From Brugia malayi (lineage: Eukaryota > Nematoda > Chromadorea > Rhabditida > Onchocercidae), in assembly GCF_000002995.4 (NCBI RefSeq), contig NW_025062477.1, forward strand, positions 7,412,649 through 7,476,648: a stretch of DNA of 64,000 bases, in the 5' to 3' direction. This document shows, in pieces, positions 43,572 to 57,824 of the stretch. A program made the translations under genes and the position numbers. Positions within the stretch are counted from its first letter, which is position 1, and every line of letters begins with the position of its first letter. A model generated the notes under the pieces. It was not told the DNA's origin. It saw only the letters and a list, made by a program, of their open reading frames with translations, and did not search any database.

Positions 43572-46000
43572 GTAACCGTACTTGTGTGACATATTTATAT
43601 ATGAATTTTCATTAATTCTATTATTATGCATTTACTGTTATACTATTCTACGAGTTCCAATCTAAACATCTTATTAAGCAAGCATTTTTTTTTTTTTTTT
43701 TTTTTTTTTTGCAGTCGGAGTAGAATTGCCATAGCTATTTTACTGAAGGGAATCCAGAATAGCAAACTATCACCAGTCCGACTGCTAAGTACTAAGACTA
43801 TAATAGTAATAATGCTGTATTCCTCGACACAATTAAACTATGATGAAAGTGTCCTGATAGCATCATAATACTAATACTACTATTATTATTATTATTTTCA
43901 ATAATTTTATAAAAAATTATTTGTATGAATGCATTTCCGCATCTCCTAGAAACTGTTTGCAAAAGTCAATTAGGAAAATAAAGTTCCAGCAGTTTCCCAA
44001 TAATGTAAATTATGAGGCTTATAATTTCAATATATGTAAGAACCGATATTTCTCGAATATTGTTAAATATTTTAACTAAACATTCATTTTTAAGAGATAA
44101 GTAGAAAAGTGCGAGACTGAATTTCATAAGTCATGAAAAGATTCTCATCATTATCAATCGATTTCAGTAAGATTACTCGAACATCGTACAGCGTTCTCGA
44201 TGATAAGATTAAGCGGCATAAGCTAATTTGAAATTAATAATTCTTATAAAAGTATCATAAAGTAAAGGTCTTCGTATGCTATTCAATATCTCTCAAAAGG
44301 AAAAAATGCAGCGTTTTCAACACCAAAAACTAAAATTATGATAAACTGAATTAAGCTCAATGAAAAAGAAGTAAACATAGGCTACTGCATCTAACTGTAT
44401 TGCAAGATAACATATATATCTTCGTGTAAATCAAGGTATTACTGCAATACAATCCACTAAATACATTACATTAAATATACGAAAAAAAACTGTTAGCTTG
44501 AATATTTTGAGATAATTCTGAACAGAAATGAACAGCAAATACCATGTTTCCCTACTTACTACTAACAAATATCTCGATTTCTTCTACCAAAGATGTCGAG
44601 AATTATGCTCCAACTATATGAGCCATTTGTTACATACAGGCAATAAATGTATAATGGTAAGACTTTACATTAGTAGAATCAAATCAATTAAAATATGTTT
44701 TTACCGATGGCTGAATCTTCTGGTTCCTTTCATCGTTCATACTAACAGCGCTTATTCAAAGATGAAAGCTAATGATGTATCTGAATAACATATCGCGTAA
44801 ATCATGATATTTTAATGAGCTTTTTATTCAAGCAACATTAATGAAATAGTTCATTCCCACAAGCCTCATCAATGCAAGACTATGTCAGATAACTAATTCG
44901 GGAAAATATCGCTTTCAGGAAGCATTGCCTTTGAATAATTGGACAATCTTACCAAACACATTATCCACAAGTTCGATTTCATACAATATTGAACTATCAA
45001 AATCGTTTCAAAAGTTTTCATCGAGACTGGTATTTATTAAAGAAATGACATTGTCTATTATTTATTGCCTAACTTATGAGAATTGAAATTATCCTTTTTC
45101 ATACATTCATACTTCCAATGACTGCCCCACTGCTTAATTATGCAATATTTCAAATATTTATACAAATGTATTTCACTTCAGGCAACTCTACCACTTAACG
45201 TTATATACCGAAAAACATCATCATACGTACAAAGCACCAAACAATATAACATTTAGCTGGCCTTTCAAATATCATTTAACCCTGACTGTTTCTGTTTAAC
45301 TAGCTGCTTTCACATAATCTAGTTATTTTAGAATGTGTCAACTTTAGAACATGTCAAACTTACTAAACAATGTTTCACAATTAGACTGAATTTACTTGGA
45401 CAAAATATTCTAAAGTAACAGTATGGTGAAGCCAATTATGACAAATAATAAAGGCATAAACTCTACTGAAGTATTGAAAATGTTAGGAGATTAGCATAGA
45501 ATATTTCCAGTAAGCTATAAACTATGTACTCAAAGCCAAGTATCCATTTTTAAAAGAGGAATGTCAAGCCAACAAAAAAGCAAATTATTTTAATTCACCC
45601 GTAGGTCTTAATGTTGACAAAAACAGAAATTAACAAAGCAATAAGAATATTCTGGTTAACAAATATTATAACAGCATGATGTGCTTGTAATATATTAAAA
45701 AACAATCACGAAAGTAAACTTAAATAATTAATAACTCAGCCAATTAAATTCTTTTTGTTGGCAGAAGCATATAAAATCTGTGTAGGCATACCAAACTTAA
45801 TTTGGTTCAAAACGAGACATCTTTTCCAATTTTAGCGTGACGGAGATTTTCCGGATGTCCCTCTAGAGATCAAAAATATCAGCAGAATGATAAATATATG
45901 TAAATATACAGAAAACCGAACTTCAGATCTATGAAGATTATGCAATGGTAATGTGATTAAAATCGGTGAACCTTTGTTTGGGACAGTTTGCTGCCTGGAA
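43572..46000. other. Convergent spacer between second tyrosinase and semaphorin genes
   Basis: Includes a T run of about 26 bases (43685-43710), a short ATT repeat (43881-43896) and an AATAAA at 43977-43982 that may serve the tyrosinase gene. No recognisable gene; the frame 44528-44788 has no motif. Confidence 0.6.
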
Positions 46001-49000
46001 TTAACTTCTCTAAACAATGAAAGTTAAAGCTGATTTTGGTTGAATGAGAGAATGTCAGAATCAGTCACGCTTATGGTTTTAGATTAATAAAACTAAATGA
46101 TGTGAATAATGGTTTAAAAATTTTGACATGGAGTAAACCAACGAAAAATGATTTGTAATCTTATTTCAATAATATTCCAGTTATTCAATTCATAATTTAA
46201 TTAATAATTACTCAAACGGCGCTAAATTATTCTTTTAACTAAAAAATCCTTACATTTTTGTCATACCAAAGTTGCCATTTTTCAGCAGAGTGTTTGTATT
46301 TCGCAAATTTCTGACACCATTCTCGATATTTTGATTTAAATTGAGCTACACTAGTCGGTTGTGCGCATTCAGCTACAATGAAAAGCTCAGTCTTATTATT
46401 AAAGTAAACGGTTCAATCTCAATAACAAACTGAGGCTTCCGTTGCAATGATAAATACTCCAATAAAAGAAAGCTAACCATCATCGACTGTAATTTCGTAT
46501 ATCATAACAGCTTCTTTGTCTATACTGCATTCATAGGTACCACTATCTATTCCAGAAACCTAAAAAATAAGGTGGTATTTGAAAGACAACCACTTCAAGC
46601 AAATACTATTTTGAAAACTACCATTTAAATTAACACTTGCATTGAAAACAACCAGTCCTCCTTCCATTGTTAACTGCCTCTTTTCAGATGGCAAAACTGG
46701 ATCAGTATTGAAAATCCACGTTGATTGCGTCATACAAATGAGATGCAATGTGTCACCAACATAGGCATTAATCATCATCCGTTTTACATGCCCTAGACAT
46801 TTGCCAGTATCTTTAGAATTGGAATTGACCCACCTAAAATTTAAATAACTTACAAATTTGTGAAAAAAAGTTTCGAATAATAACCACTGCTTAAAAGAAC
46901 AAATTCTTGATGCAACAGAAATGAACTTTATTGGAACTAAACCCATCAGACAGAGAGTGTTTTCGGAGAGATGCATATTTCGAAGTTTAAGCACCAATAT
47001 AAAAAAAAAATGAGTGCCAAAGTCGAAAGGAAAACTGATAGAAAATAAACATAAAAAGGAAATGATTAATAAAATCCTTTACCCAGACGCTGAGGAATGA
47101 GCTCGTTCACGTTTATAACATAATCCACGAGCAGTATTCCATGAACAGTATGGGTCAACAGCACAATGCTTACAAATAACATGAAGTGAGCACTGGGCCA
47201 GGAAGTACTGGGCGACACTATCCTCACCCGATACATAGACAAATTCGCCTGGCAATAGTGTCATGGCAAAAACAGTTCCAGTACTTTTCAAATTATACGT
47301 AGCTAACAATGTTGAATGCTTATCTTCAAACCAATGCGCTATCTTATGTAGCCTTTGAGAACTGAAAGACAGTATATATTGCCTGAATTGAGTTCAATTT
47401 TTTTTTGCTGAAATTTTTAGTGCTTTCATAGAATTTTCATGCTGAACTAAGCATGGAATCACTGAAGCTAAGATTTAAAAATGCTAAGCTGGATATTATC
47501 GGAAATTCCGAGTTAGCCAATGGGTCATTGTTACATGTTAATTGGTTGAAATTTTCAAATAAGAGAATCACATCAAATAATAGTTTAAAATTAACCTATG
47601 CGAATAAACAAAAATAACGTTGACATCATCCATTGAATCAATAGCAATGTGTGTTAGCAGTTCATCACGCAACACTAGCAGTGGTTGATCAGCTGATATA
47701 GCATCTGCCATCAACAAGTGAGATCGTGCAAAATGTAAAGTACTATCCGGGACAGATGCTGAATTGGCTGTGCACTAAAATAATATGAATTCCTAACAAA
47801 TTTTCAAAAAAAGCTAGTAATTTGGCAAAAATGGAATTTTAGAACATGAATCAATTGAATAAGAAAATTTACTGCTCCAGGACGATGTTCAGGAACATTT
47901 TTGGGTGATGTAGTGATCCAACTACCATCAAGTGAGGTTTGTTCCAAAAAATATCCATGATCGAATAACTATAAACAAAAAAAGATATTTATTTCAATGC
48001 ATACAACAATCGAGTAAGTCAAACTATTTATATAAACGACTTAATCAACTACTAATTTATTACATGCAATTCCAATCATATGCCAACACAATCAAGTCTT
48101 TTAGGGCGAAAAATATTTACAAAATACCTGGTCAATACTGTTTAATGAGAAGACGCAAACGGCGCTACCACCAAAAGAGATTTCGGGTGTTATAAAAGTA
48201 GCGTAGAACAAAGTGTCAGATCTACCATCTATGCTTTGCAGTGATTCTAGAAATTAATAACTGCGACATAAAAGTGAACAAATCCCATAAACAGACCCGT
48301 CTTCAATGGATTCAATAACAAAACCATCTTTATTCTTTATTTACACCGCATTCATCACGGATAATTAGTAACTATCAAAATTTGTTCTTTTTTTTTTTCA
48401 TCAAAAAAACAACCGGTATTAAACAACATTTTCAATTTATTGAGGATACGTAGATTCTAAAAAAGCACAAAGCAAACGTACGCAATTCATTGAAATAAAT
48501 GGAGAGCTTTGAAGAAGTTGAGCAATTCAGACGAGCCTTAACGAATGTAGTCCAAACCTGTCTCAACACGTTTTTCCCACCAACATCTTTCTATAATTTG
48601 AGCAATATATAGATTATTTATAGGCTAGTTAAAAAGCTGTTCGACACAATATTTAACATTACAACATGGTGATAGGCAGCATGATGAAATATTATGCAAT
48701 GAAAATGAGATTTTTTTGGAAAAAAACCATTCAGAAAAAAAAAAAAATCAAATTTACAAAGAGAGAAAACAACACTTACCTTACAAATACGAGCAACTCT
48801 AGAAAATACAACACGCTCACAGTTTTCACGCTCAATCGCCACTTCACGGAAAAAGAAGTAGACATACTTGCCAATGCTGAATGATGCCACGAAGTCCGGT
48901 TCTGAGCCATAAGTTCACATTAGATTTAAGTAAATTAAATATCATGTACAACAAAAGAACGTCCTAGATATTAAACCAAAATTTGTACTTGGTACTTCGA

Positions 49001-50252
49001 ATATTATTGAGATATAGGCATATGTCAAATTGCGTTTATCTATTAACATAACCACTTTATTTTATGCAATTTTTTGTGACTTTACATTTATATTAATTTA
49101 CCATATAACCATTTCGAATCTGTATAGATGGTTCTCATTGAGGAATAGACTTCCTTATTGTTTTTGACCAGTGGTGGCCGATAAATCAGATTGTTGTCAA
49201 GAATAAGACCTGTTCTTATACCAGAATAGATAGCAGGTATATCTTCCGGGTTGCCCCACTCTAAAAATTTATCATTCTTCAAATCAGCACTGCGAAATAT
49301 TAACCATTATGACGACAACTACAGATATACTAACTGATGATATTTGACAGAACTAGAAAAAAAAAGATTAAAAATTTTTAATTCACCGACAAGTACCGCC
49401 GTTGTATTGAGATCCACGTGAGCTGAACATACACCAATAACATTTTCGGGAGAGGAACGTTCCTGTAGGGATAACGCATCAAGTTCACGTAGCTGAGGTT
49501 TCATAGCATTTGAAGAGCAAACCAGCAATGTCTGATGACCTTCCTTCAGGAACATGAGTCGTACTCCATTAAAACATTCCGCATGGCCAGCTCGACGACA
49601 TTCTTCAGCATCAGATTGGGAAACCGGAAGCTCTGTGTGAGCATACTAAATTTGTAGTAAAACCATGTTATTCAACTGCATAAAACTCGACTTAAATCAT
49701 GGCAAATGAATGCAGAATTATCTTCACGTGTTCATGTGCAGTTTAATTTCTTTGAGACAAAAGGTCTCACAATTAAAAAATTAAAACTTCCCAAGCATTA
49801 AATTAGTAATAACTGCGTAAAATTTTAAAAATATGCTATGAAACGAAACTATAAAGTTACCAGGCCATCGGTAGACGTAGTTATATTGATATTATATGCC
49901 CACAACCGAAATAAGTGCCCATTTGCACCCACATAAAGGGATGCAGATTGTGGGTCCAGCAATAATCGCCTATACGCCAACCTTCCAATCGTAAAGACAT
50001 TCTCTGAAAATCAAATCTAATTAATTCCGAACAATTATATCAACGATAAGATCAAACAACGCTGACAAGAAGTACCAATGGTCCTTGTCATACATCAACC
50101 ATTATCAGGGATTCTAACTGTAGCTAAAAGATTCATTCTCTTATAAACAATTCAGCAATCTCACCTGGAAAGATAGTCGATATTGTGGATGCTTCCAAAA
50201 ATGCAACAGCAAGAAAAAGTATGCCAATAAAAAGGACCTTGGAAGACAACAT
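46001..50252 (-). CDS. mab-20: Semaphorin (Sema, PSI, Ig), class-2/MAB-20-like
   Basis: Secreted guidance ligand for plexins. Exons: 50165-50252 (signal peptide [18 protein letters not shown]), 49861-50003, 49387-49645, 49102-49289, 48780-48901, 48482-48590, 48128-48246, 47873-47968, 47596-47774, 47083-47361, 46635-46833, 46478-46559, 46254-46372 and a two-codon end at 46001-46009; about 670 residues. Sema landmarks: [77 protein letters not shown] is [13 protein letters not shown]; the Ig domain ends GIDSGTYEC; then CAQP and a conserved YREWC..F.KYK tail. The Ig domain argues for the MAB-20 class over C. elegans SMP-1/2. The junction between exons 3 and 4 is out of phase by one base unless a 22-base microexon (49331-49352) is included. 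An alternative last exon frame near 45832 would add a hydrophobic stretch. Confidence 0.88.
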
Positions 50253-51941
50253 TGTCACCAATGGTTACAAACTGCCATGTGACACATAAATCAATATTAA
50301 CAAGGACATCTGTCCATCTATCCTTCTTCCTCTTTCTCTGCTTCATTCAGTCTCACTACTGACCACCTCTCCATTGCTTCCTACTTTCTTTATAATGAAA
50401 GGAAAGGAAAGACAATAATCGATGAACATCCCACTGCGCCGTATATTACGTACAATAGTACAGTAATCACGTCACACTGTACCATGTCATGCTGCTCTTA
50501 CTGGATTGGTGTTATTTGGGGTACTTTGGGATTTTCCATCGTAGGCCTAAAGTGGGTGAATTAAATGTCACTGGGCGATATTTGAACAACAATATCATCG
50601 CAATGCTTTACAGTTTTGCAAAATAAAATGTGCAATTTTGTCTCCGAAAAAAGAACCTGTTATTCGACTAGCTGATCAAAATACAAATAGATCATTGGGT
50701 TCCCAGAAATTATCCAAGATATTATGCAAAATAATTAAAAGTTTCCAGAAATCAACTAAGAATCTGTAGCTTCACACTTTATATTTATGTATGTAATTAT
50801 AGTGGAAAACATAGAGCACAACATATTTGGAAGGAAGCAAAGACCTCCATTCCACCTGGGAGACGTTTTTCTCCCAGAAATTTTTGCGCATGAAAAGAGG
50901 CTGGAAATGCTTAGTCCCTTACTTTAACGAATGTTCCTAGTATTTCTGACAAATACATAAACTGTTACAACGCGAGATGATCAATATGATTAAATCCCAT
51001 CAGTCAGGAAAATTAAATCATAAGTAACATGAACCAAAATGTAATAAGACACTGCGAAACCTATATACGATAATGTTATCAGCATGTAAAAGAAGCATTG
51101 TGTTATTTTAAAATAAAATATGGGAACAGCGGAAGTATCTGATTCGAATCACGCTGATTCGCAGTATAACGAGCAAGTCACATGGTAAACACTAAATGGA
51201 AGGTATCGCTGTCTACAAAATTGATGAGTTTCAGACAAAAAAAAAAAAAAAAAAACACGGTACCACTAATTTTCTTTCAAGCACTTAGATATTTCAAATT
51301 TATTTGAAAAAAGAATCGAATAGGATGTAGCAGTTTCCAAACTGCTCTTTGGTCAGCGAAACTTTATTTCGCCTTAATTTCCTAATGACAAAACAGGAAC
51401 CAACTGATGTAAATGCAAATTAAGTGACAAAAACCAAATACATTATAGAATTTGCAATGATTCATCGCGATTTAGTAAGGACGACTAAAATAAGGCTAAG
51501 TGTGATCTAGTAAGGAAATGAACAAGTACATAAAGTATAATACATTCCACTTCAAAGCAGAAATTACATATTACTCCAAACAGCTATAAATCCCGAAGTA
51601 CTTCAAATTGTGTAGCTATGAAAAACAATAAAGTGAGCCCGAATACTGAGCAACTGCAGTACAATCACTTCTCATTTGACATATGAACCAAAATTAAACA
51701 TATGTGATTCCAGATAAGTAGATAAAAAATTTCTGGATTAATTTCAAATTTTTTATACCGTGGACAGCAACATACAGGCAAATTCATGACAAATTAACAA
51801 GTAATTTGACCTATAGGTAAGCGGTGTTTGTTTTATACATGTTACTTAATTTCTCTCCGACTTTTCTTTTCTTCAGATTAAAAACAATAGAGAAAAAAAG
51901 GGTTTTTAAAATGAACCAAATTTAGTTTCCCACACAAGACT
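50253..51941. other. Spacer between semaphorin and UBAP1-like genes
   Basis: 1.7 kb, containing the semaphorin promoter and the 3' UTR of the UBAP1-like gene (same strand). An A run lies at 51238-51255. The only protein-like segment is a short plus-strand ATG-to-donor stretch at 51120-51184 (reported as a finding). Confidence 0.5.
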
Positions 51942-53389
51942 CTATAAATTTTGTCTGAAAGAAGCACTGGGAACGCCGATACCAAATGAGCTGCTATAGC
52001 TTTTGAGAGTCGACAAATTATACAAACTGTGGGCATTATCACTTCCTGATACCTTTAAACCCTGAAACTATGAAATAAGATAATTTCCGGATTTTGAAAT
52101 TCGAAGTTACAACAAGCAATTTACTAGAGCTAAGAATTAAGAAGAATCTGATAAATGTTTTGATAAACAAATCATTCACATGTCTCTCCCTTGAAAGTAT
52201 AGCAGAAGAGTCATTTGTTCGAGGAACATATTGATAAGATAAATTATAATGGTTTTTTATGCAAAGTACCATAAACAAAAGGAGCTGTAACAAACCATGT
52301 TTGGAATCGATGATGAAGACAGTGATCCTGAGGAAGACTGAGCACTACTTCCAACAACGTTAGAAGATAGCGGCGGTGGTGCATTGGCAAGTATCTGTTC
52401 AAGGGCAGCTTTATCATCTATGGTTCTTAATTCCAAGAGATCAAAAAGATTCGGTTTTAATTCAAATTCTTCAAAGGTATTCATTGCTGGCTTAACTTGT
52501 TTGGTATTTGGCTGCAATAAGAAATCATGATACGGAATACCGGCAAATATGTGTGTATTTAAAGATATATAAGTCTGAGTTATATCTAAGTTAATTTTAA
52601 GTCAGTCGAAGTTATTTTAAGTCTAAGTTAGTAAATCATTCAACAAACCAATGGCGCCAAAAAATTTCATTGTCAAAAAACTTTTAATATACTGAAAATT
52701 ACCTTTTCCATTTATAATCATTCCAAAAAACAGATTCAAGTTCGGAAATGGAAGTGTTAATTTTGTATCCTTTTTAAAATGCATAGTGTTAAATTAAATG
52801 AAATAGATGGAATAAAAAATTTTGGGTATTTTCATTCCCGAATTATATTTTCTTTCGAAGTCAAAATTTTGAAAATGACTCTATGAACCACAAAAACTAA
52901 GAAAGTGATTAACGCTGCTGCAGATTTCTGATAAAGATGATTCTTGCAGTTGGATATTTTGGAAAGTGATGAATATTATAACCTGTTGAGAAGTTGTGAC
53001 TGCAACACGACTCGGTTCTAATATAGCATTTGAATAAACTTTTCGAGTATGTAATCCGCAGGTTATATTTGGGGCTCTCTCAACCACAATGCTTGATTGT
53101 CTTTCAGAATTTACATTCTTAGTTTTCATTTCTTTCACTTTGATTGTTAACGCAGCCTTATTCTTCTCGTAATCGGCAATAGCTTTTCTCTCACTCTCAA
53201 AACTGTACTGAAAATTTGCAAAAAGCAGAAATCTGAGAAATGAACAGTAACTGTTTATGCTGCACAAATTAATAAAGTGTTAATTAACCTCCGTCACAGA
53301 TGGCCGATTAATCGTAATATTCGGAACTGCTACGCTCGGAAGTGGGAAAAATTGGTGACTGATGTCCATGTGAACATCATAAACATAAT
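51942..53389 (-). CDS. UBAP1/MVB12-like ESCRT-I subunit (5' end unresolved)
   Basis: Likely ESCRT-I component for sorting ubiquitinated cargo into multivesicular bodies. Four in-phase exons, 53289-53389, 52983-53207, 52296-52511 and 51942-52061 (stop 51942-51944), encode 220 residues. The first two resemble the UBAP1 UMA region: YVYDVHMDISHQFFPLPSV, then VQYSFESERKAIADYEKN, compared with the YDFSLEKKTIEW block of vertebrate UBAP1. Exon 3 contains FDLLELRTIDDKAALEQIL, which parallels the conserved FDNLELKTIDEKEELRNIL segment. There is no C-terminal tandem UBA (SOUBA) domain; the protein ends Ser-rich (SIGIPNM-type linker, then SASFRQNL). The first exon seen begins in phase 1, so a further 5' exon or an internal start (ATG at 53367-53369) must exist. 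Family call rests on motif similarity recalled, not on a search. Confidence 0.68.
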
Positions 53390-56300
53390 CTAAAAACCAC
53401 ATGTCAATTAGTATCAATTAACCAAGTCCTCTGAAATTCTAAGCAGTGCATACATAAAATATAAACTCTAATCAGAGTTAAGTTAAGAAAGATATCAACA
53501 AAAAAACTGAAAAAAATTTTTTTTTTTTTTTTTTTGAATGAAGGGAGTTTAAAGTGAAAAAGAAAAAAGAAACAGCATCAAAATAAATTATTAGTTATTC
53601 AAAATTCATCCATAAGAAATTGGAACATGGAAAAAGCAGCCCAGAAAACTGAATCACAATGAAAAATATGTCCCGGATGTTTTTAGCAACCAATAACCAC
53701 TGTGCTAATGACCGAAATAAGGTAACTGAATTGCATGAAATTCTGATTTTCCTTTTACGCGATATTTTCTAGTAATATCAAGCTCAAAAGTTTGAGTGAT
53801 TCAAATAAATATTAAGTTAAATGGAACCTTCTAAATGAGTTGATGACATCACAGCAAATACAATTAACATCGAGTGTTTGCAACTGTTGATATTTGTGGC
53901 ACTGATATAAAATTTCCTACATTACTCAAAACCCTAAAATTACAGAGAGAAATAGCAACTAATTTTTTGAAGTTTCTCCAAAAAATAATACCGGAAACTG
54001 ATGAGCAACGACTGAATTTGAAATGTTATAAGCCTCATTTAATACTTCACTAATCCTAACAAATTCTTTTTCGACTGAATCCGATTACAATACGCTACCC
54101 AAAACCAACCATTCCTGAAATATAAAGGAAAAGACAAATTTGATACATAAAGGTAAAATAAAACATATAAAGGAAAGACAAATTTGATAACATGCTAGAA
54201 AGTGTATGAGAAATAGAAAAACATACCTTAGTATCTGACCTAAAGAGAGTCCTAGCAATAAATTCTAAATTTCTTTCCGGCAAATGCGGCTCGGACTACG
54301 TAATTAAAATTGCTAGAATGATTAACGAAATGAATAATAATGTTCAACGGAGAAAATTCCAACTACAATAAGTTCAATAAGACGTAATAACATTGTTAAT
54401 TTCGTTGATTATGGCTTCAAATGAGAAGGATAATGATCGACTGTTCCGAAAAGATGTTTAGTAGTGAACTTCCGGAAGTTAGCGAAAGCATTAACTGAGA
54501 TAAACGTGAAACAAGTAATACAAAGTAAAGAATCTTTTCTCGGTCCCAACAATCTTATTTCAGTGTTCAACTCCAAACTTATAACAATAAAACCCAACAG
54601 GATAAACCAGACTTTCTGCCTTGATGATAACCAAATATACTTATAAAACTTCAGAGCAATGAAAAATAATACGGTCCTTTAGTGTAAATTTTGGTCCATT
54701 ATCTTAATATAAAGTGTGTAAAATAAATATGTTGTACGAACAACATTTCTTCGTTCTTTTTAAATGAATTTATGCTTAATATGGTTTTAATTGAATTTAT
54801 ATTACTTGAAATTAGGTATTTTAATTGTTTTCTCAGAAACATTTTTATAAGCTGCATGTATTCATCAAACTGAAAATTACATCTAAAATTTTGTTTCACA
54901 TTAAAATCGAAGATAATTAAAGAGCAAAAGTTTTTTCTGAACTGTGTTTGGCTAGATAATCTTTTGAAAATTTTCTATTTTTATAACATTTTATCTCAGT
55001 ATTCCTTAATCCATGATTCAATTGAGTAAATTATCATTTTCTAAGGTAAAATAAATATTGTAATTTTAAAAAATTGATTTTGCTTCTTTAAAAATTATTT
55101 CTAATCTTTACAGATCTGAAAATTTCAAACTTATTTCATTTTTATGAATTAAAGAAGAAATGAAAGCATAATTCTTTCCAAATGAGTATGTTATATTGCG
55201 CTATTAAATATACATCTATTAGGTTATTATGAACCATTACAAAATCTGAATAAAATATGCAAAAAATAGAAATGGTCAAGATTTAAAACCCTAAACAGTT
55301 TTGAGTTGAAATAGATTAGATGAAAGAAATTTTGCATTGAAAAAAGTTAAACTTACTTGTGATTTGCTATTTTCCACTAATTATAATTTATAATTGGAAT
55401 CATTTTTCCGAAATAAGATACGACGAATTTAAAAAAGTCTTACATTTTAGGGATAGAAGAAAATAATCATAAAGGACTAAAGAAAAGCGTTCTTTCTCTT
55501 CTGCCATTTAACTTGATGAATTTTTCAGAAAAAAAAATCCAGAAATTCTCTCCACAAAAAAACTAGAAGTCAATCATAGAAATTTAAAACATTCTTTATT
55601 AGTGTCTGAAATTTTGAATATTTTTATACATGTCTTATTTCGATTAATCAGTAGGTTAAACTAAATTAACTAGTCAAATCGAATTAATTTAATATAATCA
55701 AACTGATTTTAATTTATTCAATCATTAAAAAAAATTAATCAGTTAATATGTCAACATTATACTAATTAGTTTTTTGTTTCCTGTCCCATAAACTATATTA
55801 CTACCAAATGAGAGTAAAATTTAGAAGAAAAGGAAGAAAGAAGTTGTTGATAGAAGAATAGCATTTAAGGTAAACTTAGCAGGGACTGACATTTGAAAAG
55901 TATCTTGCCATTCCGAATTCTCTCCTGTTAATCTCTTTTATTTTTCAAATCTATGATTATTTGATTCCACAGATTAAATTTAGTTCACTGCTGAAAAATG
56001 GAGGCCACCATGATCTTAGAGCTAAAGCTACATCAGGAATATCTTCAATTCCATTTTACCTATGTTTTATTCAGTTTCACTTATGACTTTCACTTGTAAC
56101 GTTTTTTTTTTTTTTTTTTTTTTTGTGCAAAACCTTACTTTACAGCTCTTTTAAGGTTATTTTTTAACACATATGTTTATAACTTCTGACACGCTGATCT
56201 ATTATCATCCCTTATCTACAAATTCTTAAATTTGACTGATTTCACTAACATTAGAAATTGTCCTTTCTTCGTGAGGACGTATATGACACGTGGCATATCC

Positions 56301-57820
56301 TTTGATTTCCCGAGTAGTAACCACGCCCCCTCATTGACAGATTAATAAAGATTGGTTTAAGTTTGTAACTTACTTATTTATCTACTTCCTGTAATCTTAC
56401 ATTTCAGGTTTTGGCTTATTTTTCTTCTCTAATCATTCTACTCATTCCTGTTTCCCTTCAGTCTTCAGCTATCACATCCATCTTTTCCGAATTTCATTAA
56501 GGAATTATAAATTATTTAATCTTCCGCCAATGTCTGCCTTTCCAGCCAACTTTCTAAACACAGTTTCTATTCAAACGATTTAGTGAAAGGCTCAAAATAA
56601 CTGCCTCATTTCTTCCTTCTCGCAGGAACCTGTATGTGTTAGACAGATGACAACTTTTCGATCTTGATGTCTTATTTTATTGAAGATTGAAGATTGATGA
56701 GTACCTATAAGCTCTAATTAGCATATCTTTTTTTAATCAATTTCCTTTACTAAATTATTTGTCATATTATATTATAAATGTAAACTAGTAAGGCCAACTT
56801 TACAGCGCTTTGCAAAACATTCTTGAATACCTGTGGAATTTACTAAGGATCTTCTCGTCAAGTATTCTTTTTCATGGAAAAATATTCTTCGAGCGTCATA
56901 ATATAAACCACAGCTTTTTTAATTACAAAATGAAGTTTGTTTTGTGAAGGCTATTCAGTTATTTATGCTAATAGTTTAAAGACTTAATAGCTCTCAGACA
57001 CCTAATAAAGAATTTTTCTTTAGTAACAAAAAAGAAATTAATTCTCGTTTCCAACATCGAAAGCATTCAGATTAAAGAATTTCAAATATTTCTTCGTATT
57101 TTTTAAATCTATTTAAATTCATCGAGAAATGTTATTGAAACATTATAAGCCATTCAGTGGATTTTCTAGTGTAATTATCGCTGCGCAATTTTCAAAATTT
57201 CTGAATGATTAAAACACATTTGCTTGTCTTGCAGTAAAAATTTCATGCTTACCTAAGTTTATACGAATTTAAGTTTAATATTAGGTGCTTTTCTTTTTTG
57301 CTACCTAAATGATTTATCCTTAAAATTCCTCCTTTAAAAAATTTTTGAAAATATAAGTGTTGAATCCAAACAGTAAAGCTTTAATAAACAAGAATATGAT
57401 CTTGAACAATACCCCCAAAGAAGTCTTAAATTCTTTTGAAAATTCTTATTGCATCATCAATCTCTAACTTGCTGATGAAGTTGAGGTTTAGGGAGGCAAC
57501 AAAATATTTTTGAAAATTTAAGGAAGTGCAAGAATGTAACGTATAAAAAATGAAGAAATGTATTTATTCTAAATTAACAGATCAAGTTGGTGACGAAGTT
57601 GAAATTATGAGTCTTTATGTTCTAAGAAGAAAGGATAAAAGAAATGAAAAAAGAATATCGAAATTTGTGTTGAATATCACTAAATTAAATAATGACACCA
57701 TTCCACATAGAACGAGAAGAAAATCTCATTTTTAGATTAATGATCAACAAGTCATATATAACGTTTTCAGATTGCAGTAATTAGTAAACATTGACGGAAA
57801 GTTGTGATCATTAAAGAATC
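53390..57820. other. Upstream region of the UBAP1-like gene, no gene recognised
   Basis: AT-rich, with T runs at about 53517-53535 and 56101-56124. The missing first exon of the UBAP1-like gene is probably here. A minus-strand frame ending at a good donor near 54235 (RNLEFIARTLFRSDTK) has the wrong phase to join it. Confidence 0.45.
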
Positions 57821-57824
57821 GATA

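Noticed and set aside
44528..44788. 86-residue ORF downstream of the second tyrosinase, Cys-containing
   Set aside because: The cysteine pattern does not fit ShKT, and there is no splice site or signal peptide.
45832..46009. Hydrophobic minus-strand frame VYLHIFIILLIFLI as a transmembrane tail of the semaphorin
   Set aside because: In the phase set by the previous exon the acceptor at 46010 leads to Arg-Ser-stop; reaching the hydrophobic frame needs a poor acceptor. Kept only as an alternative.
51140..51160. GATTCGAATC-like box resembling a tRNA T-loop
   Set aside because: No matching acceptor stem, D-arm or anticodon arm at tRNA spacing.
54235..54285. Minus-strand RNLEFIARTLFRSDTK with a strong donor as the first exon of the UBAP1-like gene
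   Set aside because: Phase does not match the next exon, the needed phase creates a stop, and no in-frame ATG is visible.
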